DNA of 64,000 bases from CBDBDZ01 sp965204215 (GCA_965204215.1 CBDBDZ010000013.1:620001-684000); one strand, 5' to 3'; shown: positions 52,860 to 63,031, numbered from the stretch's first letter. Notes: generated from the letters alone by a model not told the origin. Numbers and translations: made by a program.

Positions 52860-53687
52860 ATGACTCAACAATCCTTTACTCCTGATTCGGTTACACTGCA
52901 ACCGCGCAACCGTTATCACGATATAGACCAGGCACTGGCTACAGACTGGTTTGATAACTGCATTTTCAAAACCAGTTTGTTCAATGCACTTTCCATAACT
53001 TTCCCATTGGGTGAAAAGTTCTTTATTGATAGTGTTAAATATTTTGAAAAAGAGATTACTGACCCCAAGTTGTTAAAAGAAGTAAAGGACTTTTACGCTC
53101 AAGAAAGTGTACATAGGCGTGAGCATGATAGATACAACCAAAGTTTGTGTTCACAGCGCAATTATAATTTGGCTAAATATGAAAAAATGTTGTCGAAATA
53201 TATAGCGATGGCATACAAGCTTTTAACGCCAGAAGAGCGTTTGGGTGTAACAGCGGCACTAGAACATATTACCGCAATTTTGGCAGAGGTCGTCCTGGAC
53301 GATACTTTTTCAGATAACTACAGCATTCATCCTCAAATGTTAGCATTGTGGCGTTGGCATGCCGCGGAAGAAATGGAGCATAAAGCCGTGTCTTTTGATG
53401 TGCTAAAAGTGGTAGCAGAGGATGAAAAAATGCGCCTTAAAATGATGAAGTTAGCGAGATACAGTTTAATTCGAGACACTATTTTTATCATGTCGAATAT
53501 GCTGTGGCGAGGTGGTCATTTTTTTAAATTGTCGGTATGGATGCAAGGCTATAAATTCCTTTTTGGCAAAGAGGGTTTATTCAGGAAATTGAAGCCGGCT
53601 TATAACAGCTATATGCAAAGAGATTTTCACCCTTGGCAGCGCAATACTCAAGAATTATTGGAAAATTGGCGTTTAGGCACTCTGTAA
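52860..53687 (+). CDS. PF10118-type predicted metal-dependent hydrolase
   Basis: 275 residues with the pattern FYAQESVHRREHDRYN, ALEHITAILAEVVL and WRWHAAEEMEHKAVSFDV, a ferritin-like four-helix di-metal site (E, ExxH, E, ExxH). The family is annotated as predicted metal-dependent hydrolase or oxygenase-like; no substrate is known. It lies 66 bases after the racemase gene and may or may not belong to that operon. Confidence 0.85.
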   Translation: MTQQSFTPDSVTLQPRNRYHDIDQALATDWFDNCIFKTSLFNALSITFPLGEKFFIDSVKYFEKEITDPKLLKEVKDFYAQESVHRREHDRYNQSLCSQRNYNLAKYEKMLSKYIAMAYKLLTPEERLGVTAALEHITAILAEVVLDDTFSDNYSIHPQMLALWRWHAAEEMEHKAVSFDVLKVVAEDEKMRLKMMKLARYSLIRDTIFIMSNMLWRGGHFFKLSVWMQGYKFLFGKEGLFRKLKPAYNSYMQRDFHPWQRNTQELLENWRLGTL

Positions 53688-53701
53688 GCGACTAATTTAT
53701 A

Positions 53702-53946
53702 ATTCTGGTTCCCGCAGTTGAACGCTAATTTCACTCCTAAGAGTTTGAATGTTATTGATAAACCCTTATTCTTCGGTTTACTTCATAAGTGAATTACAAA
53801 TCGCTACTTGGTTTTACAGCCCTTTTCAGTTCACACTGCAGCGTTATGGCTTTTGGCAGGGGCTACAACCATTACCTGCAAGCCATGCCTTGTATTATTT
53901 CCTGAAAATAACTGTAAATTCCAGGTTCAACTGCGGAATCCAGAAT
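53702..53946. repeat. MITE-like element, about 245 bp, with 22-bp inverted ends
   Basis: The left end (53702-53723) and the complement of the right end (53925-53946) share 20 of 22 bases, both containing CCGCAGTTGAAC. The inside has a 67-codon frame with no recognisable protein. The stretch fills the gap between two genes, which fits a non-autonomous transposable element. Confidence 0.65.
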
Positions 53947-53980
53947 AATTAACTGCCTTAATCTATAAGGTTGAATTTTA

Positions 53981-54826
53981 ATGCCGATTACTATCGACCA
54001 ATTTTTTGCTAATTCCAATAAAGCCATCACATTAATGGGAATGTCAGGGGTAGGGAAGACTTACATTTCAAACTTACTGGAGCGGTATAATTGGTACCAT
54101 TTTTCAGCAGACTATCGAATTGGTTCCAAATACTTAAATGCTGAAATTGAAGCAGAGTTGCGACAAAAGGTCAGTATTGTGTCTTGTTTAAAGGCATTGA
54201 TAGACAATAATTCGATTAGTATCAGCAATAATGTCAATATCAATAATTTGCACTCTGTTGCCAATTTTTTAGGTAAAGTGGGCAATCCTGAGAAACAAGG
54301 ATTACCGTTGGAGGAGTTTATGCGCCGCCAGCAACTGTATATTGATGCGGAAATAGCATCGGGTTACGACGTGCCAAAGTGGATAACTAAAAAACAGGGC
54401 GAAGGTTACAATAAATTTCTTAACGATGCTACAGGTAGCTTGTGTGAGATTGACGATTTGAATTTATTTGAAATACTGTCTGTTAACACACTTATTTTGT
54501 ATATCAAGGCATCAGAGAATTATGAAAAAGAGCTTATCGAAAGAGCAATGGCAAACCCAAAACCCATGTTCTATCGCAAAGACTTTTTACTTCAACAGTT
54601 AATGCAATACCAAACAGAAAACTCGCTGGATTATATTGCACAAATAGACCCCGATGACTTTATTCGCTGGGTATTTACTAATTTATTTCATACCAGATTA
54701 CCACGTTATCAGCAAATTGCAGATACCTATGGCTATATTATCCAAGCCGATGATATGAGGAAAGTTACCAGCGAAGGTGAGTTTTATGAATTGATTGAAG
54801 CCTGTTCAAATCAGGGAAAACGCTAA
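53981..54826 (+). CDS. P-loop ATPase coupled to metA
   Basis: 281 residues. The N-terminal Walker A is AITLMGMSGVGKTYISNLL, followed by WYHFSADYRIGSKYLN, resembling a shikimate-kinase-like nucleotide kinase; no clear Walker B. The C-terminal half is helical and unassigned. Its stop overlaps the metA start by one base (TAATG), so the two are translationally coupled. I assign no reaction; a link to homoserine or methionine metabolism is inferred from context. Confidence 0.7.
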   Translation: MPITIDQFFANSNKAITLMGMSGVGKTYISNLLERYNWYHFSADYRIGSKYLNAEIEAELRQKVSIVSCLKALIDNNSISISNNVNINNLHSVANFLGKVGNPEKQGLPLEEFMRRQQLYIDAEIASGYDVPKWITKKQGEGYNKFLNDATGSLCEIDDLNLFEILSVNTLILYIKASENYEKELIERAMANPKPMFYRKDFLLQQLMQYQTENSLDYIAQIDPDDFIRWVFTNLFHTRLPRYQQIADTYGYIIQADDMRKVTSEGEFYELIEACSNQGKR

Positions 54827-55896
54827 TGCCGGTTATCAAGCCTTCACAACGAATTTCACCAAGCTATGACAAATTAGTCAATGAAGGCTACTCTATTCTT
54901 ACCGCAGAGCGTGCGCTCGCCCAGGATATTCGAGAATTGCACATTGGGTTTTTAAATATGATGCCTGATGCAGCTTTTACCGCAACAGAACGACAATTCT
55001 TGCGATTAATTGCCAATAGCAATCAAATTGCGCAGTTTAATTTTCACCCTTTTACTATCAGTGTCGATAAGCGCAGCCCTGAGATACAACAATATGTCGC
55101 CAATTATTACGAAGATTTTGAACAATTAAAACAAGAGGGCTTGGATGCTATTATTGTTACAGGTGCGAATGTTGTTAACCATAAAATTGAGGGAGAAGAC
55201 TTTTGGCAACCTTTAGCCGAGGTGATTGATTGGTCGTATAATCACGTAGCATCAATACTGTGCTCTTGTTTGGCATCGCACGCGGTGTTAAAACTTAAAT
55301 ATAATATAGACAGGCAGCCGTTGCGAGAGAAATGCTGGGGCTTGTTTAGCCATACAGTAAGTGACAGCACGCACCCGTTAATTCATGGTATGAATAGTCG
55401 CTTTGATGTTTGTCACTCCCGTTATAATGATATTAGCAGTGAAGCCATTAAAGTAAAAGGTTTAAAAGTATTGGTAGAGTCAGAGGAAGCTGGTGTGCAC
55501 ATAGCAGTTAGCGAAGATGGTTTTAGAATTGTGTTCCTGCAAGGTCATCCCGAATATGATAAAGAGAGTTTGTTGAAAGAATATAAACGCGAAGTACAAC
55601 GATTTATTGGTGGGGAGAGAGACTATCCAATATTTCCAGCTAATTATTTGTCGTTGCAAGCAAAAGCTATTTTGAAAGAACATCAAATACAGATATTGCA
55701 AGCCATCAGTTCAGGTGAAATGCCTCCAGAGTTTCCCGAGCAGCATATTATTCAGTTGTTACACAACAGTTGGAAAGACAGCGCCAATGCTTTTACCAAT
55801 CGCTGGTTAGGGCAAGTGTATCAAGTCACCAATATGGATAGAACCAGGCAGTTTGAAGATACGATTAACCCTTCAAACCCTTTGGGCCTAAGCTGA
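54826..55896 (+). CDS. metA: Homoserine O-acyltransferase (MetA/MetAS family)
   Basis: 356 residues of the class I glutamine-amidotransferase-like fold: HIGFLNMMPDAAFTATERQF, catalytic cysteine in ILCSCLASHAVLKL, and the histidine-glutamate pair in VFLQGHPEYDKESLL. It activates homoserine by acylation for methionine synthesis. Whether succinyl- or acetyl-CoA is used cannot be decided by eye. It is coupled to the upstream ATPase gene. Confidence 0.92.
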   Translation: MPVIKPSQRISPSYDKLVNEGYSILTAERALAQDIRELHIGFLNMMPDAAFTATERQFLRLIANSNQIAQFNFHPFTISVDKRSPEIQQYVANYYEDFEQLKQEGLDAIIVTGANVVNHKIEGEDFWQPLAEVIDWSYNHVASILCSCLASHAVLKLKYNIDRQPLREKCWGLFSHTVSDSTHPLIHGMNSRFDVCHSRYNDISSEAIKVKGLKVLVESEEAGVHIAVSEDGFRIVFLQGHPEYDKESLLKEYKREVQRFIGGERDYPIFPANYLSLQAKAILKEHQIQILQAISSGEMPPEFPEQHIIQLLHNSWKDSANAFTNRWLGQVYQVTNMDRTRQFEDTINPSNPLGLS

Positions 55897-55961
55897 CATT
55901 GTATGCAACATAAAGAACCAGACTGAAGTTTAGCGCTGGTTGGATTAATGACGCCGATGTG

Positions 55962-57608
55962 TCAGGGATTAAACAGATTTAAATATGCACTGCTGAGACC
56001 AGTACCTGACTGGAAATTACTTAAATTGGGGAAAGTTATTTGTTGAATACTTTCACTGACCCCAAACCAATTGGCAATGGCGGCGCTGGTCTGTTCTTGC
56101 GCCAGCGTTGGAATGAAGCGACCCCGTGTACTGACATCGCTATCTGAACCTAAATTTAAGTCAGGATAACTGCCGAATACTCCACCATTGAGGTTCCCGG
56201 AAGTGCGATTGCCATCACCACCCATCACAATTTGATGTGAACCCCAAGCGTGGTCAGTGCCGTCGCCATTGTTTGAAAGTGTACGTCCAAAGTCAGACAT
56301 GGTGAAAGTGGTGACGTTGTTTGCCAGGTTCAAGTCTTGCATGGCCTTTTGGAAACTCCATAAACCCAAGCTTAATTCTCTAAGTAATAAGGGGTGATCC
56401 TGCACTTGATTGGCATGATTATCAAATCCGCCTAACTGTACGAAAAAAGCCTGGCGGTTGTAGTTGTTGCCTAACAGCCCACTGCTACCCAAAAAAATTA
56501 ACTGTGCTACGGTTTCTAATTGTGCAATTAAGCTACCTCTTATATCATCGTCACCAAAACCCAACTGCGTTCCTGTAGGCACACTAAAAAGCGGATTGCC
56601 GTATGGATCAGTCGAAGTATAAGTAGGGTTGTTATTGTTAAAAGCGCTACTCAGAGCATCTGATGCCTGAAAGGCGGAAATATTTGAATTGTTTAACAAT
56701 GAAATAAAGGGATCGCTTGGTATAAATGTATTGCTGGCATTAAAGGTTAAACTATCAGTGCTGTTGGTTAAACCGTTAATTGCCTGATAAATGGCTCTGC
56801 GATCTTGCTCATTATCATCTGAACTTACAGTTAAATTGTTGTAGTCTGGAACATTGCCAGGTGAAATTACTAGCGGCCCACCGTTGTCACCAATCATCAT
56901 TCTATCGTTGCCGTTAATCGAAATGCCTAAGCCAATGGGGCTGTTGTTATTGACTCCCTGCCAGTTATCGGCGATGCGTCCAAGCCAACCAATATCGTTT
57001 AGTGTACCAGCGTGTCCAATTTGTAATTGACGCTGTTGGTGGTTGTGAGCAAACAAAAATAATGGGGTGGCAACTGAACTGTTTTCAAACTCGGTCTTGT
57101 TAATGGGGTTGACCAGGGTACCTGAATTTAAAATAGCGGTGGCTTTATTGTCAGTTAGTAATTGAGCAAGTTCAGGCATGATGCCGTTAACACCGTAGTC
57201 TTGTCCACTGGCTGACATATCATAAATCCCTCTTAAATAGGCGCTGGCAACGGTTTCATCCACATTGTAAGGGTTGCCTGTACCGGTTGATAAATTGCCA
57301 TTATTGAGATTGTTGCCACCAGCAATGGTTGCCAGGCCAAGGTCGATATTATTGACAGCCAGGTTGCCGCGAATGCCTTGGTAAACAGAATGACTGTTGT
57401 TACCTGATGTGCCTATGGGGACAAACATATTATAGGCATCATTGCCACCAAATAAAAAGATGCACACCATAGCTTTATAGTCATCAAAAGAGGGTGCCGT
57501 TTGCGCCATAGCGCGCTGTAACATAGTGAGTTGCCCCAAGGATACCAGCGATGCAGCAGTACCATATTTACCCATTTTGTGTAAAAATTCTCTACGATTC
57601 ATATTCAT
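55962..57608 (-). CDS. DUF1501 secreted protein, Tat-exported
   Basis: 548 residues. Twin-arginine signal NRREFLHKMGKYGTAASLV, then the DUF1501 fold: ICIFLFGGNDAYNMFVPIG-like block (MVCIFLFGGNDAYNMF), TFTMSDFGRTLSNNGDGTDH and WGSHQIVMGG, an alkaline-phosphatase-like core. DUF1501 and DUF1800 genes are nearly always adjacent, as here with 11 bases between them; their joint role is not known. It is the last gene of the minus-strand unit. Confidence 0.9.
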   Translation of the reverse strand: MNMNRREFLHKMGKYGTAASLVSLGQLTMLQRAMAQTAPSFDDYKAMVCIFLFGGNDAYNMFVPIGTSGNNSHSVYQGIRGNLAVNNIDLGLATIAGGNNLNNGNLSTGTGNPYNVDETVASAYLRGIYDMSASGQDYGVNGIMPELAQLLTDNKATAILNSGTLVNPINKTEFENSSVATPLFLFAHNHQQRQLQIGHAGTLNDIGWLGRIADNWQGVNNNSPIGLGISINGNDRMMIGDNGGPLVISPGNVPDYNNLTVSSDDNEQDRRAIYQAINGLTNSTDSLTFNASNTFIPSDPFISLLNNSNISAFQASDALSSAFNNNNPTYTSTDPYGNPLFSVPTGTQLGFGDDDIRGSLIAQLETVAQLIFLGSSGLLGNNYNRQAFFVQLGGFDNHANQVQDHPLLLRELSLGLWSFQKAMQDLNLANNVTTFTMSDFGRTLSNNGDGTDHAWGSHQIVMGGDGNRTSGNLNGGVFGSYPDLNLGSDSDVSTRGRFIPTLAQEQTSAAIANWFGVSESIQQITFPNLSNFQSGTGLSSAYLNLFNP

Positions 57609-57619
57609 AATCTGCTTCG

Positions 57620-60600
57620 TTATTTTTGAATTAGAAAAGCCCCGGAAGAGCCAATAAAGCGATAAGTATCAAGCACTATATTGGTGGCTTCGATAGAGGT
57701 ATTACTATTGTTTGTTCCTCTGCCTGCTAATAAGTAATGTTTTAGAGCTGCTCGATAGTTAGTGTCCATAGTATTGCCGAATAAATTGGTATTGGCGTAA
57801 TCAAGCAGAGCATCAATGGCGCGCTCGCGTGGCGATGTGCCCTGGCTGTCGACAGTATCGTTGTTAATATTGATAAAATCGCCATTGGTATCACCTTCCA
57901 GTGCCATTTCCAATAATTGTAATTCAGTGGTAAAGTCGAGTAATAGATTAGCAGCATTGTTAAACCTGCGGGTTGCAGCAAAATCACTAACTGATTGCGT
58001 CATTTGAATGCGGTTGCGCTCGTAAGCGTTCAGCAGCGATTGAATACGGTTGTGCAAGTTAATGATAACCTGATCAGTGTATAGTTGTGATTCAGGCGAT
58101 AGCAAGCGGTTTGTACTGAAAAAACTATCGCTGGGAACAAAGTCAGGAGAATAGAAATTAAATACCGACAATGAACGCATAGGACCTTGCGATATATCAT
58201 TTCTAGGGTTGGGGTACCAATAGGTATCATTAACGGCAACATTGTCACGGCTTATCCAACCATCTAGTGGTTCAACGCCAATTACTTTAAATAATTGCAA
58301 CATGGCTAAAAGGGGTTCTTTAACTTTGCCCTGCGATGCTTGTTGGCTAACGCTCAATGAGCGTGCTTCATCATCCAATAATACAGTGCGCAGTACGGTT
58401 TTCAGGTCACCGCGAACACCTGAACCATTATCGCTAAACACATTGGCAACACGTTCAATATAACCGCTGGAAGGATTGGAGGTTACAAAGCGTTGGATAA
58501 TATGTCTGGAGATAAAGGGAGGGACATTGGGGTGGTTAAATAATATATCTAATGCAGTATCAAGACCGCTGTTATCACTGCCTGAATTCAGTGCAAAAGT
58601 GTTGCCTAGTACAGTTACCATGCCATCGCCGTTTAGCGACATTTCATCTTCATGTTCAGAAGGGGTGAATTCCATGGGTACGCTGTAATCACCTTGAACA
58701 TTGCCAGAGTTGCCGTAACGGTTGTTGCTTTGCAAATCCCATCCCGTCATTACTTTGGCTAATTCACTAACATCGGTTTGGGTATAAGCGGGTACAAGAT
58801 TAGTACCTGAATCGGGGAAGGTTGTGGTATTGCCATCGCGATTGGGGCTGCCATCCTGGTTGAGTTCTGATAATCCAATGGTAAACAGTTGCATAATTTC
58901 TCTGGCAAAATTTTCATCCGGTAGCGTATTGGCTATTAAGTCGGTTTTACGGTTACCCTGATGCGATAGATACACTCCCATTGCAGGACTTCGTGCGACA
59001 TCGCCTAATAAGGTTCTAAAATTACCCAATGCGTTGCGAGCGAGAATATCGTAATAAGCAGCCAGTGCCTCACCACGTCTATTAAAAGGTGGTGTCACAT
59101 CAGAAACAACCAGTAATTGACTCAGCGCATAAGCCATGCGTTGACGCAAGCTATCTGTGCCCACCATTGCGTCAATATCAGGGTTACCCAGTGCATTATC
59201 ATACCAAGCGGCGCTCTGATACTGCAGTAGTTGGAAACTTGCAGGCTCTGCGTTGAAAATATTATCTCTTGCAAAAAAGTTTATATCAGGTCTGGCAGTG
59301 GTGGCTATTTGCACCGTACGTTCAAAATGCGTTAGCCATGTGTCGGTGTTGTTGTCGTAGGCAGAAGGCATATTGAGCTGGTTATCTACCCAAGTGGTTA
59401 TGCCCATCTGCATTAACGATTCCATTTCATCAGGTGTCATACCGAATGTCGCTTGCTCCGCCATACGCAAGGCTGCACGTTGGCTGACAGAAGGTTCGGT
59501 AATAAACACATTTACAATTAAAGTGCTGCCATTGACAAGTGAAACACTAGCGGTAGTGGTTTGCCCTACCAAGTCAAAAGTTGGTGTGCCTGATAACTGC
59601 GAATTGCTGGAAGTTAAGTTCAGCCAGTTTTCGGATATAGTGGCTTGTGAAGCAGCAGAGCTTAATACTAATGTAAAAGGTGATAAAGCAACTGTAGAAG
59701 TATTGAATGGTGAAGAGCTGGAAGGAGAAGGTGCAACAATAATTTCAAAGCTGGCATTGGCACTTAAACCACCTGAATCTGAACAATTAAAAACAACGCT
59801 GACAGTGCCTGTTGCCGATGGTGTGCCAGTAATATTAGCTCCACCTGTTAAACCCAGAGGATTGGTTAATGTAAAAGTATTAGTTAAGGTTTCTCCATCG
59901 ATATCGGTACAGGCATTATCAGGGGCAGAAAAGTTAAATGTCGCATTTTCAGTGGCATTCAAGTTGCTGAAACTGGTATTTAGAGTGGGGGCGTCATTAA
60001 CAGCGTTGACAGTAACGGTAATTTCGGCAACGTTAGAAATAGCACCATCGTTATCTATAGCAAAGTATTCAATAATTTCTATGCCATTAAAATTAGGGGT
60101 AGGGGTGTAGGTTATGATGCTGGGAGCTGACATGACAACACTCCCGTTTTGAGGTTGCGTAACGATATAACTTTGAATACGACCACCTATATCTGTTGCA
60201 GCAAGTACAATAGACTGAGCTCTGTCCTCATTGACAGAAGCAGTAAGGTTATTAGCAACAGGAGCCATATTACTGGAGATTATGGTTATGTTGAATGTAG
60301 CTGATGCGCTTGCGCCACTTGGGTCTGTGCAACTAAATGTCACAGTAATGCTGCCAGTCGCAGTTGGAGTGCCTGTAATGCTGGTGCCGCCAGTTAAACC
60401 TAGTGATTCATTTGACAGGGTAAAATTCATGGTTAAGGTGTCGTTATCTGCATCGAGACAGACATTTTCCGCGACATTTAGTGTAAAGGTTACACCAGTT
60501 TCTGTAGTTTGATTGGGAAAACCACCCGCAACATTAAAGGTAGGGGTGTTGTTTGATGTAAGTGGACTTGGCGTTGGATCGGTTACAGGGTCTGGTTCTA

Positions 60601-61399
60601 CTACTGGTGACGTAAGAACAATGGCGTCAGTTTGTTCTGCGATGGTATTAATGAAATGGATAGAGATCAGATTTGCAGCACTTGATAATAGTATATCAAC
60701 AGACGCTTGTCCTAATTCAATTCGTGATTGTATAGAAAGTTCGCCATCATCAGAGATATCGTTTGCTACTTCATTAATGATGTTAGTCAGACTTTTTCCG
60801 CTATTATCGTGTAATTGAGAAACCAGAGCCAATACCGTAGCATATTGAGTTGACTGATTATTGGCGTTATTGTCAAAGGAGGGAGCAACTAGAGTTATAT
60901 CCATATTGGTTAAGGCAAAACTATTTGCTACTGCCATATTGTAAGTGTCTACAACGGCTTGCAAATTATTTTCTGATTGTTGTATGGCAATTTCAGTCAA
61001 TGGCGATATAGTAAAAGTGCCTGACTCAAAAATACTAACAACAGCACGCATTCGCGGGGAAGGTAAATCAACGCCAGTCACTTCATCATTATACATTCCA
61101 CCATTACATTCAATAATGGCTGTACCAGTATAAGTAATCTCTGTGCCAAAATTGACATTCCCTGATGCATTGCTCATGCTTGTGGCTATGGCATTACCAG
61201 GCTGACCGTTTTCTACCTCTGATAGGGTACATTGACTATTGTCAACAGGGCCTTTAAAGATAATGCCAGAAACGCTTAATGCTGGGGAGCTGCTTTCATT
61301 ATTTTCATCGTTATCAGAGTTGGCGCAGGCAGTTAATAAAACGACAGAGAGTGTGAGCCATATATATTGGCGAAGTGTTTCAAAAGGGGAGGGGTTCAT
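57620..61399 (-). CDS. DUF1800 lipoprotein with cadherin/Ig-like repeats
   Basis: 1259 residues. A lipoprotein signal (LTLSVVLLTACANS) precedes an N-terminal unassigned domain, two or three Ig/cadherin-like units (about 290-560; TFNVAGGFPNQTTETG, PVANNLTASVNEDRAQ, VNAVNDAPTLN) and a C-terminal DUF1800 domain from about 650 (RMAEQATFGMTPDEMESL, NFAREIMQLFTIGLSELNQ). It is probably surface-exposed and works with the DUF1501 partner. Its start overlaps the racemase-like gene by 20 bases. Confidence 0.9.
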   Translation of the reverse strand: MNPSPFETLRQYIWLTLSVVLLTACANSDNDENNESSSPALSVSGIIFKGPVDNSQCTLSEVENGQPGNAIATSMSNASGNVNFGTEITYTGTAIIECNGGMYNDEVTGVDLPSPRMRAVVSIFESGTFTISPLTEIAIQQSENNLQAVVDTYNMAVANSFALTNMDITLVAPSFDNNANNQSTQYATVLALVSQLHDNSGKSLTNIINEVANDISDDGELSIQSRIELGQASVDILLSSAANLISIHFINTIAEQTDAIVLTSPVVEPDPVTDPTPSPLTSNNTPTFNVAGGFPNQTTETGVTFTLNVAENVCLDADNDTLTMNFTLSNESLGLTGGTSITGTPTATGSITVTFSCTDPSGASASATFNITIISSNMAPVANNLTASVNEDRAQSIVLAATDIGGRIQSYIVTQPQNGSVVMSAPSIITYTPTPNFNGIEIIEYFAIDNDGAISNVAEITVTVNAVNDAPTLNTSFSNLNATENATFNFSAPDNACTDIDGETLTNTFTLTNPLGLTGGANITGTPSATGTVSVVFNCSDSGGLSANASFEIIVAPSPSSSSPFNTSTVALSPFTLVLSSAASQATISENWLNLTSSNSQLSGTPTFDLVGQTTTASVSLVNGSTLIVNVFITEPSVSQRAALRMAEQATFGMTPDEMESLMQMGITTWVDNQLNMPSAYDNNTDTWLTHFERTVQIATTARPDINFFARDNIFNAEPASFQLLQYQSAAWYDNALGNPDIDAMVGTDSLRQRMAYALSQLLVVSDVTPPFNRRGEALAAYYDILARNALGNFRTLLGDVARSPAMGVYLSHQGNRKTDLIANTLPDENFAREIMQLFTIGLSELNQDGSPNRDGNTTTFPDSGTNLVPAYTQTDVSELAKVMTGWDLQSNNRYGNSGNVQGDYSVPMEFTPSEHEDEMSLNGDGMVTVLGNTFALNSGSDNSGLDTALDILFNHPNVPPFISRHIIQRFVTSNPSSGYIERVANVFSDNGSGVRGDLKTVLRTVLLDDEARSLSVSQQASQGKVKEPLLAMLQLFKVIGVEPLDGWISRDNVAVNDTYWYPNPRNDISQGPMRSLSVFNFYSPDFVPSDSFFSTNRLLSPESQLYTDQVIINLHNRIQSLLNAYERNRIQMTQSVSDFAATRRFNNAANLLLDFTTELQLLEMALEGDTNGDFININNDTVDSQGTSPRERAIDALLDYANTNLFGNTMDTNYRAALKHYLLAGRGTNNSNTSIEATNIVLDTYRFIGSSGAFLIQK

Positions 61400-62084
61400 T
61401 GAAGTCTGGTATTAAGGAAGCAGTGCTGGCTAAGGCGCTCAATGCATTTTTAATTTGAATCAGAGCCATATTGTAGCAGCAGTATGCACTTTGTTTAGTA
61501 GATGTTTGAATTGATAGTTCAGTGCAGGCAATAATTATAGACGTTTTTTTTTGGTATTTGTATAATATGTCATTAAATATGATGTTATCGAATTCTGTTG
61601 CTGCTCCTGCATATATTTTTTTACGGTAATTATCGATAAATAGTTGTTCTTTTTCAGATGGTTTCAAAACTTTAATACTATGCTTTGCAAAATAATCTTG
61701 TATATAAGGTGCGTTCATACTATACAAAGAACCAATCAGGATAACTTCATTATGTTTATGCTGTTTAATTTCTTCAATGGTGTCTTTAATGGGATGCACA
61801 TAAGGCAAAGGAAAATCAGAGTATAACTTATCAAGCGTTTCATGCAATGTGATATTGGGTATCAATATTCTGGAAATACTCTTATCCTCTATAAGGGCTT
61901 CCAGATAAGGGCGTAATAATAGTTCTAATTGTGCAAAATTATTGGGTAGATTGGCGTTGATTAATTTGAAGTCAGTTTCAATAAGTTTGATATTTAATTG
62001 ACTTAATCGCTGTAAATAAAATTGAGTAGAATATTTTCCCAGTTTTAATATGGCTAACTTTGGAGTGTTATTTAAACGGCTCAT
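61380..62084 (-). CDS. Asp/Glu racemase-like protein lacking the first catalytic cysteine
   Basis: 234 residues. The C-terminal cysteine motif is kept (SIIIACTELSIQ), but the first motif reads RILIPNITLHETLDKL, with no cysteine where PCNTAH is expected. The fold of the family is otherwise recognisable (LAILKLGKYSTQFYLQRL, VILIGSLYSM). With one cysteine it is unlikely to be a normal two-base racemase. Its start overlaps the egtD stop by one base and its end overlaps the DUF1800 gene, so it is coupled to ergothioneine genes. Function unknown. Confidence 0.7.
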   Translation of the reverse strand: MSRLNNTPKLAILKLGKYSTQFYLQRLSQLNIKLIETDFKLINANLPNNFAQLELLLRPYLEALIEDKSISRILIPNITLHETLDKLYSDFPLPYVHPIKDTIEEIKQHKHNEVILIGSLYSMNAPYIQDYFAKHSIKVLKPSEKEQLFIDNYRKKIYAGAATEFDNIIFNDILYKYQKKTSIIIACTELSIQTSTKQSAYCCYNMALIQIKNALSALASTASLIPDFNEPLPF

Positions 62085-63031
62085 TACCTTCTGGTTAAAA
62101 CATAATCAGAAAAATATTGTTTGCTATCGGTTAACTCACCTGTTATTTCAAAGGGTGTGGATTTTAGAATAGCTTGTAAGATAGCTTTGTTGTATTTTCT
62201 TGATATTTCCGTACGGATGGTTTCGTCTTGTTCAAAGTGAAAGGACTGATTAAGCTCAGTAATCAATACCTGTTGTTCGCAAAGGCTTTGCAGATAACTT
62301 TCGGCAATACCCGTTGTTTCGGAATATTTGGCAAGGTGCTTGAATTGCGTTAAATTAAAATTAGCACCTAACTCATGATTGATGCGGTGTAATAAATTTA
62401 AATTAAACTGACTGGTAATTCCTTGAGAATCGCTGTATGCAGGTAGCACAATGGATTCAGCTTTTAATTGATCCAGACCAATCAAAAGTTGGTCACCGCT
62501 GTGTAAATTTTCCCCTAATTGACTTAGAAACTGTGTGGCATTTTTATCATTCATATTACCTAAATTAGAGCCCAAATACAGCACGACTTTGGGAGTGGAA
62601 GATTGCCTTAATTGTTTTAAACTGTTGAAGTAATCGTTGTGCCTTGTTTTGATAGATAAATCCGGCAATGACTTCAGAAGGTGTTGTTTTAAATGTTCTA
62701 ATACATTGCTGGAAATATCGATTGGAATATAATCAAATTGATAACTCAGTTCTAATAAGCGGGTTAAAAGTGCTTGTGTTTTGGAACCATCACCAGCACC
62801 GAGTTCAATTAATTCAAAATGCCTGCCAGCATCCAGAGATAATAAATTGATAATGACATCAGTTTGTTGGGTAAATATTTCCATTTCACAGCGTGTTAAA
62901 TAATATTCGGGCAATGCCATAATTTGCATAAACAACTCATCACCAGTTTTATCATAGAAATATTTTGAAGATAGTTGCTTAGGGGACTGGCTTAAGCCGA
63001 AGGCGACATCCTGCATAAATTGTTGTTTCAT
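62084..63031 (-). CDS. egtD: L-histidine N-alpha-methyltransferase EgtD
   Basis: 315 residues. SAM-binding block FELIELGAGDGSKTQALLTRL, the segment YIPIDISSNVLEHL, and VVLYLGSNLGNM are typical of EgtD (DUF2260/Methyltransf_33). It trimethylates histidine to hercynine, the first ergothioneine step. The next gene upstream is egtB, 30 bases away. Confidence 0.92.
   Translation of the reverse strand: MKQQFMQDVAFGLSQSPKQLSSKYFYDKTGDELFMQIMALPEYYLTRCEMEIFTQQTDVIINLLSLDAGRHFELIELGAGDGSKTQALLTRLLELSYQFDYIPIDISSNVLEHLKQHLLKSLPDLSIKTRHNDYFNSLKQLRQSSTPKVVLYLGSNLGNMNDKNATQFLSQLGENLHSGDQLLIGLDQLKAESIVLPAYSDSQGITSQFNLNLLHRINHELGANFNLTQFKHLAKYSETTGIAESYLQSLCEQQVLITELNQSFHFEQDETIRTEISRKYNKAILQAILKSTPFEITGELTDSKQYFSDYVLTRR

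Noticed and set aside
53749..53952. 67-residue protein inside the MITE-like repeat
   Set aside because: No ribosome site, no recognisable family, and its end lies in the inverted repeat.
59373..60110. 245-codon plus-strand frame opposite the DUF1800 gene
   Set aside because: It mirrors the Ig-like repeat region, matches no family, and the minus-strand gene has a signal, domains and an operon context.
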